DNA of 64,000 nucleotides from Urbifossiella limnaea (GTDB lineage Bacteria; Planctomycetota; Planctomycetia; Gemmatales; Gemmataceae): NCBI RefSeq assembly GCF_007747215.1, contig NZ_CP036273.1, positions 3,766,322 to 3,830,321 of the forward strand, read 5' to 3'. Shown piece by piece: positions 33,732 to 41,604 of this stretch (position 1 is its first letter; each line of letters starts with the position of its first letter). The notes under the pieces were generated by a model. It saw only the letters and a program-made list of their open reading frames with translations, ran no database searches and was not told where the DNA came from. The position numbers and the translations under genes were made by a program.

Positions 33732-35348
33732 ATGCCGCTCCGCCCCACCTTCGCCCTCGCCGCGCTCGCGGCCCTGTCCGGCTCCGCCCGTGCCGACTCA
33801 CCCACCGCCGCGACACCGGTTCACACCGCGATCGACCACTACGTCGACGACGCGATCAAGGCCGCCGGCGTGGCCCCCGCCCCACAGGCCGACGACGCCA
33901 CGTTCGTCCGCCGGCTCACACTCGACCTCGTCGGCCGCATCCCCACCCCCGCCGAGGCCAGCGCCTACGTCAAGGCCGCCGACGCCGACAAGCGGGCGAA
34001 GCTCGTGGACCGCCTGCTCGCCTCGCCCGGATTCGCCCGGCACCAGGCCGCGCAGTTCGAGGCGATGCTCAACCCCGAGGGCGGCGGCCGCCGTAGCGGG
34101 GCGCTCGGCGAGTACCTCCGCACGGCCCTGGCCGCCGGTAAGAGCTGGGAACGGATGTACCGCGAGTTGATGCTGCCCGACGAGGCCGACGCCACCATGA
34201 AGGGCGCCGCCGACTTCCTCAAGAGCCGGGTCACCGACACCGACAAGCTCACCAACGACGTGAGCGTCAGCTTCTTCGGGGTGAACGTCAGCTGTGCCCA
34301 GTGCCACGACCACCCGCTGGTGAAGGACTGGACGCAGGACCACTTCTACGGGATGAAGGCGTTCCTGGTCCGCACCTACGACGCCGGCGGCTCCCTCGCA
34401 GAGCGCGGCTTCGGGCAGGTGAAGTACAAGGCGAACAAGGGGCCGGAAAAGCTCGCCCCGATGATGTTCCTCACCGGCGCGAAGCTGGACGACGCCACCG
34501 CCCGCGAGATGACCAAGGACGAGCAGAAGAAGGAAAAGGAACTCATCGAGCAGGCCAAGAAGGACAAGAAGGCGCCGCCGCGGCCCGCGTTCAGCGCCCG
34601 CGCCAAGCTGGTCGAGGTGTCGCTGAAGGAGGGCAACGCCGACTTCTTCTCGCGGTCGGTCGTCAACCGGATGTGGCACCGCTACTTCGGCAGCGGCCTC
34701 GTCAACCCGCTCGACCAGATGCACAGCGAGAACCCGCCGAGCCACCCGGAGCTACTGGCGTGGCTGGCGAAGGACACCGCCTCACACGGCTACGACCTGA
34801 AGCGCCTGATCCGTGGCATCGTCATGAGCCAGGCGTACAGCCGTAGCAGCCGCTACCCGACGGAGGCGACGCCCGACCGCAAGTTGTTCGCGGTCGCGCA
34901 GCTGAAGCCGTTCACGCCCCTGCAACTGTCCACGTCGCTGAAGATCGCCGCGGCCGACCCGGCGCAGTTCGAGGGGAAGAAGGCCGGCGACTTGGAGAAG
35001 ACGCTGGAGCAACTGGAGAGCAGCGGCCGCGGCTTCGCGTCGCTCATTGCCGTGCCGACGGACAACTTTCAGGTCGGCGTCGGCGAGGCGCTGCTGTTCA
35101 CGAACGGCGACCGCGTGGCGAAGGAGTTCCTGACCGACAACGGCGTGCTGGCGAGGGCCAAGGGGCTGACCGACAAGAAGGCCGCCGTCGCTCTCCTGGT
35201 CCGCAGTGCCTACGGTCGTGAGCCCACCGCCGCAGAGAGCACCGCCCTCGTGGCCTACGTCGAGAATCGCGCCGACCGGCTCCCCGAGGCCTACCGCCAG
35301 GTGCTGTGGGCGCTCGTGACCGGCCCCGAATTCCGCTTCGTGTACTGA
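33732..35348 (+). CDS. DUF1549/DUF1553 cytochrome-like secreted protein
   Basis: 538-residue exported protein of the PSCyt2 kind. A signal peptide (1-21) is followed by DUF1549 (about 30-250), which contains a heme-type CAQCHDHP motif (C188, C191, H192). DUF1553 follows (about 290-530, SRSVVNRMWHRYFGSGLVNP, HPELLAWLA). These proteins are paired with DUF1501 genes all over planctomycete genomes; a redox role in the periplasm is assumed, not shown. A Lys-rich linker (about 255-285) separates the domains. It begins a likely operon with the DUF1501 gene 32 bases downstream and then the WD40 gene. Confidence 0.92.
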   Translation: MPLRPTFALAALAALSGSARADSPTAATPVHTAIDHYVDDAIKAAGVAPAPQADDATFVRRLTLDLVGRIPTPAEASAYVKAADADKRAKLVDRLLASPGFARHQAAQFEAMLNPEGGGRRSGALGEYLRTALAAGKSWERMYRELMLPDEADATMKGAADFLKSRVTDTDKLTNDVSVSFFGVNVSCAQCHDHPLVKDWTQDHFYGMKAFLVRTYDAGGSLAERGFGQVKYKANKGPEKLAPMMFLTGAKLDDATAREMTKDEQKKEKELIEQAKKDKKAPPRPAFSARAKLVEVSLKEGNADFFSRSVVNRMWHRYFGSGLVNPLDQMHSENPPSHPELLAWLAKDTASHGYDLKRLIRGIVMSQAYSRSSRYPTEATPDRKLFAVAQLKPFTPLQLSTSLKIAAADPAQFEGKKAGDLEKTLEQLESSGRGFASLIAVPTDNFQVGVGEALLFTNGDRVAKEFLTDNGVLARAKGLTDKKAAVALLVRSAYGREPTAAESTALVAYVENRADRLPEAYRQVLWALVTGPEFRFVY

Positions 35349-35380
35349 ACCCCGAACACACCCCGCTCCGGAGTCTGTCG

Positions 35381-36679
35381 ATGAATCCGAAGTTCTTCTG
35401 CGGGTCCGCCGCCCACCGGCTCAACCGGCGCGGCTTCCTCGGGGCCGCCGCCGCGGCCGGGGTCGCCGCCGACATGACCGGCCTGAGCGTCCTCGGCTCG
35501 CCGGCCCTGGCCGCCGACCTGCGCCGCACCAACAAGCGCGTCATCCTTCTGTGGCTCGCCGGCGGCGCCAGCCAGCTGGAAACCTTCGACCCGAAGCCGG
35601 GCGCGACCACTGGCGGCCCGTTCCGGGCGATTCAGACTGACGTGCCGGGCACGCAGATCTCCGAGCTGATGCCGAAGATGGCGACGCGGATGAAGGACGT
35701 GTGCCTCGTCCGCGGCCTGAACACCCGCAACGGCGACCACGGCAGCGGCGCCAAGCTGATGATGCGGGGCCGCCGCGACGAGGCCAACCTCCGCTACCCC
35801 GACCTGGGCGCGGTCGTGGCCCGCGAGATGGGCCGGCCCGACAGCCAGGTGCCCGACTACGTGACCTTCTACACGCAGACCGAAGGCCGCGGCATGGCCC
35901 CCGGCGACAGCGGCTTCCTCGGCGCCCGCTACGCCCCGATGGAACTCACGACGAACAACACGCCCGAGTTCATCCGCCGCCTCGACTCGATCAGCGAGAC
36001 CGACCACCGCGAGCGGGCCGAACTGCGCGACATGCTCGGCCGCGACTTCGTCCGCGGCCGCACGTCGGACACGCTCGGCAGCCACGCCGAGGCGTACGGC
36101 CGCGTTCGCGGCATCATGGGGAGCGAGCGGCTGTTCGACGTGTCGCAGGAGAGTCAGGCCACCCGCGACAAGTACGGCCCGACGCAGTTCGGCCAGCAGG
36201 CACTGATCGCCCGCCGGCTCGTGGAGGCCGGCGTCCCCTTCGTACGCGTCGCCCGGGCGTGGTGGGACAGCCACGGCCAGAACTTCGAGACGCACCAGGA
36301 GATGGTGCCCGAGCTCGACCACGTCATGGCGACGCTCATCGACGACCTGAAGGAACGCGGCCTGCGTGACGACGTGATGGTCATCACGCTCGCCGAGTTC
36401 GGCCGCACCCCGGGGATTAACGCCAGCCTCGGCCGTGACCACTTTGCGGCCGCCTGGAGCATGACGATGACGGGCGCGAACGCGAAGGGCGGCGCCGTGT
36501 GGGGCCGCACCGACCCGCGCGGCAACACGGTGACGCACGAGGAGGTGAACGCGGCGAACCTGTTCGCCACGATCTACGCCGCCCTCGGCATCAACCCGCA
36601 CAAGAACTACTACGTCGGCAGCCGCCCGATCCCGCTCGTGGACCCGGGCGCCGACCCGATCGCGGCGCTCATCAAGTAA
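35381..36679 (+). CDS. DUF1501 family secreted protein (Tat signal)
   Basis: 432-residue DUF1501 protein. The ATG at 35381 has CGGAG 7 bases upstream and begins a Tat signal (NRRGFLGAAAAAG). Family-typical blocks include ILLWLAGGASQLETFDPKP, NTRNGDHGSGAKLMMRG, the AWWDSHGQNFETH region and TLAEFGRTPGIN. It shares the operon and the usual partner (DUF1549/1553) on its upstream side, unlike the DUF1501 gene at 4905. The two window copies are only moderately alike, so they are separate paralogues rather than a recent duplication. The biochemical function is unknown. Confidence 0.93.
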   Translation: MNPKFFCGSAAHRLNRRGFLGAAAAAGVAADMTGLSVLGSPALAADLRRTNKRVILLWLAGGASQLETFDPKPGATTGGPFRAIQTDVPGTQISELMPKMATRMKDVCLVRGLNTRNGDHGSGAKLMMRGRRDEANLRYPDLGAVVAREMGRPDSQVPDYVTFYTQTEGRGMAPGDSGFLGARYAPMELTTNNTPEFIRRLDSISETDHRERAELRDMLGRDFVRGRTSDTLGSHAEAYGRVRGIMGSERLFDVSQESQATRDKYGPTQFGQQALIARRLVEAGVPFVRVARAWWDSHGQNFETHQEMVPELDHVMATLIDDLKERGLRDDVMVITLAEFGRTPGINASLGRDHFAAAWSMTMTGANAKGGAVWGRTDPRGNTVTHEEVNAANLFATIYAALGINPHKNYYVGSRPIPLVDPGADPIAALIK

Positions 36680-36690
36680 TCCCGTCGAAC

Positions 36691-36775
36691 GACTCGTTAG
36701 GCCGGGGCGCAAGCCCCGGTGCGGCCTCCCCGGCATTGACGACCCGCCGGGGCTTGCGCCCCGGCCTAACGAGTC
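36691..36775. repeat. Long inverted repeat downstream of DUF1501 gene
   Basis: Perfect 29-bp arms (36691-36719 and 36747-36775) around a 27-base loop, between the DUF1501 stop and the WD40 gene. The arms begin GACTCGTTAGGCCGGGGC and contain a smaller GGGGC/GCCCC stem. They may reduce read-through into the WD40 gene or be another member of the long intergenic repeat class. Confidence 0.85.
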
Positions 36776-36828
36776 CACCCGAACAACCAGCGTGCCGGTA
36801 ACACCGCTCACCCCACCCCCGAGCACCC

Positions 36829-37836
36829 ATGCCGACCCCCAGCCCCGAATCGTTCCGCCAGTCGGCCGACCACAACCGCCCCGTCATCAACCTCGCCGTG
36901 GCCCTCGGCGACCGGCCGGGCCGCGCCTTCTTCGGCTGCTCCGACTTCAAGGTGTACGAGGCCGACCTCGCCGCCCAGAAGGTCGAGTTCAAGGAACTTC
37001 ACGCCGCGCACCAGAGCTACGTCACCGGCGTGGCTTTCGCGTCGGGCGCGGTCGTGTCCGGCGGGTACGACGGCAAGCTGGTGTGGTGGAGCACCGCCGA
37101 CAGCCGGGTCATCCGCACCGTGGATGCGCACGCGAAGTGGGTCCGCAAGGTGATCGCATCGCCGGACGGCACACTCGTCGCCAGCGTCGCCGACGACATG
37201 GTCTGCAAGCTGTGGAACGCCCAGACCGGCGCCCTGGTGAAGGAGCTCCGCGGCCACGCCGAGCGGACGCCGCAGCACTTCCCGTCGATGCTCTACAGCG
37301 TGTGCTTCTCGCACGACGGCCGCAAGCTCGCCACCTGCGACAAGCTCGGCAAGGTGGTTCTGTGGGACACCGCGAGCGGCAACCAGCTCGGCGCCGTCGA
37401 GAGCCCGGGGATGTACACCTGGGACCAGGTGCAGCGACTCCACTCGATCGGCGGCGCGCGGGCGGTGGCGTTCAGCCCGGACGGCACCTACCTGGCCGTG
37501 GGCGGCATCGGCAAGATCGGCAACATTGACCACCTGGAGGGGAAGGCCCGCGTGGAGGTGTTCACCGTGGCCGACGGGAAGTCGCACTGGGTGTGGGAGA
37601 GCGACAAGTATCGCGGCCTGATGAACCGGCTGGCGTTCGCCCCGGACGGCTCGTGGCTGCTCGCGGCCGGCGGCGCCGGCGAAGGGCACTTCGAGTTCCT
37701 GGACGTGGCCGGCAAGCGTGCGAAGCGGCAGGACAAGCTGACGATGCACACCCACGACTTCGCCCACAGCGCGGACTGGGGTACCGTGGTGTACGCAGGG
37801 CACAACCGCGTGGTGGTTCACAAGACGGGTAGCTGA
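36829..37836 (+). CDS. WD40 repeat protein
   Basis: 335-residue beta-propeller protein without a signal peptide. WD40 units are recognised by the GH...WD-like endings: GYDGKLVWWSTADSR, DDMVCKLWNAQTG, KLGKVVLWDTASG and later, more divergent blades. About six or seven blades fill the protein. WD40 proteins are often third in planctomycete DUF1549-DUF1501 operons, where they probably form a cytoplasmic scaffold; no enzymatic residues are present. The long inverted repeat at 36691-36775 lies just upstream, so expression may be reduced relative to the first two genes. Confidence 0.9.
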   Translation: MPTPSPESFRQSADHNRPVINLAVALGDRPGRAFFGCSDFKVYEADLAAQKVEFKELHAAHQSYVTGVAFASGAVVSGGYDGKLVWWSTADSRVIRTVDAHAKWVRKVIASPDGTLVASVADDMVCKLWNAQTGALVKELRGHAERTPQHFPSMLYSVCFSHDGRKLATCDKLGKVVLWDTASGNQLGAVESPGMYTWDQVQRLHSIGGARAVAFSPDGTYLAVGGIGKIGNIDHLEGKARVEVFTVADGKSHWVWESDKYRGLMNRLAFAPDGSWLLAAGGAGEGHFEFLDVAGKRAKRQDKLTMHTHDFAHSADWGTVVYAGHNRVVVHKTGS

Positions 37837-37839
37837 GTT

Positions 37840-37882
37840 GCCGCTAGCGGCGTCGCACCCGCGGTGCATCGCCGCTAGCGGC
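37840..37882. repeat. Dispersed palindromic element (GCCGCTAGCGGC type)
   Basis: Two 13-base arms (37840-37852 and 37870-37882), each itself the palindrome GCCGCTAGCGGC, frame a 17-base centre. It shares its core with the elements at 6277 and 8276, differing only at the middle base. It sits between the WD40 gene and pdxA. Confidence 0.65.
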
Positions 37883-37895
37883 GTAAACTGATTAC

Positions 37896-38855
37896 ATGAC
37901 CCTTCCCCGCATCGCCGTGACGATGGGCGACCCCGCCGGGGTCGGCCCCGAGCTCTGCCTCCGACTCCTCCGCGACGCCCACGTCCGTAGCTACTGCCAC
38001 CCCATCGTGTACGGCGACTCCGCCCTCCTCCGGCGCATCGCGGACCACCTTCACTGGCCGCGCCCCGACCCCGCCCACGTTCTCGACCTGAACGCCATCA
38101 ACACTCAGTCGGTCGTGCCTGGCCGCGTCATGGCCGAGTGCGGGGCCGCGGCCTATCGCTACTTCACGCAGGCGATCGACGACGCCCTCGCGGGGAAGGT
38201 CGCGGCCATCGTCACAGCCCCGCTCAACAAGAAGTCGCTCCACGCGGCCGGCATCCCCTTCCCCGGCCACACGGAAATTTTGGCCGCCCGCACCAACGCC
38301 GAGCGGTCGTGCATGATGCTCACGGCCGACGCCATCACGTGCAGCCTGGTGACGGCCCACGTCGGCTACCGCGACGTACCGCAGTTGCTGACGTTCGAGC
38401 GGATCGTGGACGTGATCGAGCTCACGGCCGACGCCATGCGGCGGCTGCGCGGCCGCCCGCCGCGACTGCTCGTGTGCGGGCTAAACCCGCACGCCGGCGA
38501 GCGCGGCCTGTTCGGCGACCGCGAGGAGGAACGGATCATCGTGCCCGCCGTGGCAGCAGCCTGCGCGAAGCCGATCGACGTGAGCGGCCCCCTCCCCCCG
38601 GACACGGCTTTCCTGCCGAAGTATCGGAAAGACTGCGACGCCTACATCTGCATGTACCACGACCAGGGGCTGATCCCGCTGAAGGCGCTGGCGTTCGAGG
38701 ACGCCGTAAACGTCACCCTCGGGCTGCCGATCGTGCGCACCAGCGTGGACCACGGCACCGCGTTCGACATCGCGTGGCAGGGCGTGGCCGACGTGTCGAG
38801 CCTGCTGAAGGCCGTCGGGCTGGCGGCGAAGCTGTCGGGCGAGCGGCCGGTGTAA
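37896..38855 (+). CDS. pdxA: 4-hydroxythreonine-4-phosphate dehydrogenase
   Basis: 319-residue PdxA, the NAD-dependent enzyme that makes the 3-amino-1-hydroxyacetone phosphate precursor in the DXP-dependent route to pyridoxal phosphate. Motifs are [10 protein letters not shown] at the N-terminus and [28 protein letters not shown] and [11 protein letters not shown] along the chain, with metal-binding histidines in the conserved places. Length is normal for the family. It is monocistronic, 13 bases after a palindromic element. Confidence 0.95.
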   Translation: MTLPRIAVTMGDPAGVGPELCLRLLRDAHVRSYCHPIVYGDSALLRRIADHLHWPRPDPAHVLDLNAINTQSVVPGRVMAECGAAAYRYFTQAIDDALAGKVAAIVTAPLNKKSLHAAGIPFPGHTEILAARTNAERSCMMLTADAITCSLVTAHVGYRDVPQLLTFERIVDVIELTADAMRRLRGRPPRLLVCGLNPHAGERGLFGDREEERIIVPAVAAACAKPIDVSGPLPPDTAFLPKYRKDCDAYICMYHDQGLIPLKALAFEDAVNVTLGLPIVRTSVDHGTAFDIAWQGVADVSSLLKAVGLAAKLSGERPV

Positions 38856-38917
38856 ATCGGCTTATCTTGCCTAGCACCTAACGGGGGATCGGTCACACTG
38901 GAGCAAGAGGGTCAGCG

Positions 38918-39199
38918 ATGGCGGACCTGCAGGAGTTCGAAATCGTAAACGAGCTGACGAATGAGGGCGACATTCCTCTGACCAACTCGTTTGTATGCAG
39001 CGGGTCCGTCTGCTACTGGAACCCGCACCTTCGCTGCGTCATGCAGAAGGTGTTTAGGGACAACTCGTTCGCCCTCGCCTGCGTCCGGTTCCTCCAAGCG
39101 AGGGGGCTGACGTGTGACGGGCCGGGAGGCTTCGGTTTTCTCGCCGAGCGGTACAAATGGGAGAGGTGGGGCGAACCCCCGCCAAACTTCTTCGACTGA
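38918..39199 (+). CDS. Small orphan protein with lower GC than neighbours
   Basis: 93-residue protein of no recognised family. The ATG at 38918 has AGAGGG 7 bases upstream. It contains four cysteines in the middle (VCSGSVCYWNPHLRC, LAC) and a C-terminal GFLAERYKWERWGEPPPNFF. Its codon use is visibly less GC-rich at third positions than the flanking genes, and a low-GC stretch follows, suggesting a recent arrival. It may be a DNA- or metal-binding small protein; that is a guess. It stands alone between pdxA and thrS. Confidence 0.62.
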   Translation: MADLQEFEIVNELTNEGDIPLTNSFVCSGSVCYWNPHLRCVMQKVFRDNSFALACVRFLQARGLTCDGPGGFGFLAERYKWERWGEPPPNFFD

Positions 39200-39726
39200 G
39201 CCCCTTCGATCACAACCCCCGAGCCGCCCAATTCGTATCACGCCGGGCCAAGTCGTATCGGAGGCTCAGTCCATTGCAAAATCCTTGACTACTGAACATA
39301 TGTACCGTATGCTTATTGGTGTGGTGTCGGGTGTGGTTCAAGCCTGAGTTCGACGCGGCCCGGAACCACGTAACAAGAGTGGCCGCTCAACCCCGCTTCG
39401 ACCCGCGGACCCAACGTGAGCCGCGCCGGCCCCCTTCAGGGGGCGTCGGGTGGCGCCGGTCGTCCGGGCGACCGGCCGCAGGATCAACCCTGCAAGCCCC
39501 TGGCAAACGCGTGCAGCCCGGCAGGGCGCGACACTGTGCCGAACCCCGACACCCGGCAGCCGCTGGCTCGCGTTCCCGCACGGCCGACGGCCGCCGGTCG
39601 GCGTTCACCCCGAACCCGCGTCCCCTGTCGCGCCGTCCGTCCCCAAGTAAGATGCCCGCTGGCGGCGCGGGGGGTTCCGGCTGTAGGTCCGGGTGCCACG
39701 CGCCGCCGCACACAGGACACCTCCCG
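39200..39726 (+). promoter_or_regulatory. Untranslated leader region upstream of thrS
   Basis: 527-base gap, the only one above 300 bases. The first part (to about 39350) is unusually AT-rich and holds the promoter at 39285-39313. The rest would form a leader of about 400 bases with several GC-rich hairpins, for instance the inverted repeat GGCCCCCTTCAGGGGGC near 39430. No ORF with a start and plausible protein, no tRNA and no recognised riboswitch was found. Confidence 0.5.
39285..39313 (+). promoter_or_regulatory. Strong sigma-70-type promoter for thrS leader
   Basis: TTGACT (39285-39290), 17-base spacer, TATGCT (39308-39313). It is the closest match to consensus seen in the window and lies in a local AT-rich patch. 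The transcript start would be near 39320, about 400 bases ahead of the thrS ATG. Confidence 0.6.
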
Positions 39727-41589
39727 ATGGCGAGCGAAGCGGAACTCAAGGCGGCCGGCGAGAAGTACGTCCCCAAGGACTACGACCCCGCCCTCTACAA
39801 GACGCGCCACTCCTTCGCCCACGTCCTCGCCCAGGCCGTCACGGAACGCTTCCCGCAGGCCAAGCCCACCATCGGCCCGCCGGTCGAGTTCGGCTTCTAC
39901 TACGACTTCGACCTCGACACCCAGCCGAGCGACGCCGACCTGAACTGGATCGCCGACCGGATGCGGCAGATCATCAAGGGCAAACACGCCTTCCGCGTCC
40001 GCGAGATCACCGCCGCCGAGGGGCGTGAACTGTTCAAGGACAACCCGTACAAGCTCGAACTCATCGACGGCCTCACCAACGGCCAGGACGAGTACGGCAA
40101 CAGCGCTGCGGGCGCCCCGCTGCTGACCGTCTACCAGCAAGACACGTTCGTGGACCTGTGCCGCGGCCCGCACGTCGAGACCACCCGCGACCTGGACTCG
40201 AAGGGGTTCAAGGTCACGCAGGTCACCGGCTCCTACTGGCGCGGCGACGAGAAGAACAAGGCGTTGAAGCGCTTCCACGCCACCGCCTGGGGCAACGAGG
40301 CCGACCTGAAGGCGCACCTGGAGCGCATCGAGGAGGCAGCCCGCCGCGACCACCGAAAGCTCGGCCGCGACCTGGAGCTGTTCTCGAACGAGCCTGTGTT
40401 CGGATCGGGATTCCCGATGCTGCTGCCTAAGGGGGCTACGGTCCGCCGGCTGCTCGAACAGTTCATCACCGACTACGAGCGGCACGCGGGCTACCAGCAC
40501 GTCTACACGCCGGACGCCGCGAAGAAGGAGCTGTACCGCATCTCCGGCCACTGGGAGCACTACAAGGACAGCATGTTCCCGCCGATGGACCTGGGCGAGG
40601 GCGGCCAGGAGTGGGACGAATTGTGCCTGCGGCCGATGTGCTGCCCGCACCACATCCAGGTGTACAAGGCGAAGCCGCGGAGCTACCGCGACCTGCCGAT
40701 TCGCATCGCCGAGCTCGGCAAGATGTACCGCTACGAGCGCTCCGGCGTCGTCGGCGGCCTCAGCCGCGTCCGTTGCATGACGCTCAACGACGCCCACCTG
40801 TTCGTGCGGCCCGCCCAGGTGAAGGCCGAGATCGCCGGCGTGCTGGCGCTCATGAAGAAGGCCTACGCAGACCTGGGGATCACCGAGTTCCGCTTCCGCC
40901 TGTCGAAGAACGACGAGCCGGGCGCCGCGTCGAAGGGGAAGTACGTCGACAACCCGGAGTTGTGGGAGAGCAGCACCCGAATGCTGCGCGAGGTGCTCAC
41001 CGAGTCGGGGATGCCGTTCTTCGAGGCGTGGGGCGAGGCGGCGTTCTACGGGCCGAAGATCGACGTGCAGGTGAAGGACGTGATGGGCCGCGAGGAGACG
41101 CTGTCCACCATCCAGGCCGACCAGCACCTGCCCGAGCAGTTCAAGCTCGAGTTCAAGGACTCCGACGACACCGCCAAGCGTCCGGTGATGATCCACCGCG
41201 GCGTCATCAGCACGATGGAGCGGATGATGTCGTACCTCATCGAGCTGTACGCGGGCGCGTTCCCGCCGTGGCTCGCGCCGGTGCAGGTCGGCATCGTGCC
41301 GATCGCCGACAGGCACTTCGAGTACGCGGAGAAGGTGGCGGCGACGCTGGAGGAGAAGGACTTCCGCGTCGAGAACGATTTGGGCGACAAGCGGATGAAC
41401 GCGAAGATCCGCGAGTTCCAGCTCCAGAAGGTGCCGTACGTGCTGGTCATCGGCGACAAGGAGATGGCGGCCGACAGCGCGGCCGTGCGGCTCCGCAGCG
41501 GCGAAGACCTGGGCGCGAAGCCGGTGGCGGAGTTCGTGGCGCTGCTGGAGCAGGTGGTGAAGTCACGGACGCAGAAGCTGACGGTGTGA
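39727..41589 (+). CDS. thrS: Threonyl-tRNA synthetase lacking a TGS domain
   Basis: 620-residue class II synthetase that charges tRNA-Thr. The editing domain comes first (H28xxxH32 in RHSFAHVLAQ; DLCRGPHV). The catalytic core follows with RPMCCPHH (zinc cysteine), NDAHLF and VMIHRG (zinc histidines), and the C-terminal anticodon-binding domain has QVGIVPIADRHFEYA. The usual N-terminal TGS domain of about 60 residues is absent. The reading frame stays open upstream to 39316, but the added 137 residues are Arg/Pro-rich with no TGS features, and the ATG at 39727 has AGGA about 9 bases ahead. Several core motifs are divergent (MCCPHH in place of MNCPGH). No infC or rplT follows. Confidence 0.93.
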   Translation: MASEAELKAAGEKYVPKDYDPALYKTRHSFAHVLAQAVTERFPQAKPTIGPPVEFGFYYDFDLDTQPSDADLNWIADRMRQIIKGKHAFRVREITAAEGRELFKDNPYKLELIDGLTNGQDEYGNSAAGAPLLTVYQQDTFVDLCRGPHVETTRDLDSKGFKVTQVTGSYWRGDEKNKALKRFHATAWGNEADLKAHLERIEEAARRDHRKLGRDLELFSNEPVFGSGFPMLLPKGATVRRLLEQFITDYERHAGYQHVYTPDAAKKELYRISGHWEHYKDSMFPPMDLGEGGQEWDELCLRPMCCPHHIQVYKAKPRSYRDLPIRIAELGKMYRYERSGVVGGLSRVRCMTLNDAHLFVRPAQVKAEIAGVLALMKKAYADLGITEFRFRLSKNDEPGAASKGKYVDNPELWESSTRMLREVLTESGMPFFEAWGEAAFYGPKIDVQVKDVMGREETLSTIQADQHLPEQFKLEFKDSDDTAKRPVMIHRGVISTMERMMSYLIELYAGAFPPWLAPVQVGIVPIADRHFEYAEKVAATLEEKDFRVENDLGDKRMNAKIREFQLQKVPYVLVIGDKEMAADSAAVRLRSGEDLGAKPVAEFVALLEQVVKSRTQKLTV

Positions 41590-41604
41590 CGCCGACCGGG
41601 GGGA

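Noticed and set aside
39330-39360. GGTTCAAGCC motif resembling a tRNA T-loop
   Set aside because: No acceptor stem, anticodon arm or D-loop can be drawn around it; no CCA-type end. Treated as leader sequence.
39316-39726. In-frame N-terminal extension of thrS that might contain a TGS domain
   Set aside because: The 137 added residues are low-complexity Arg/Pro with no TGS-like strand pattern and begin with no ribosome-binding site; the promoter at 39285-39313 ends just before it.
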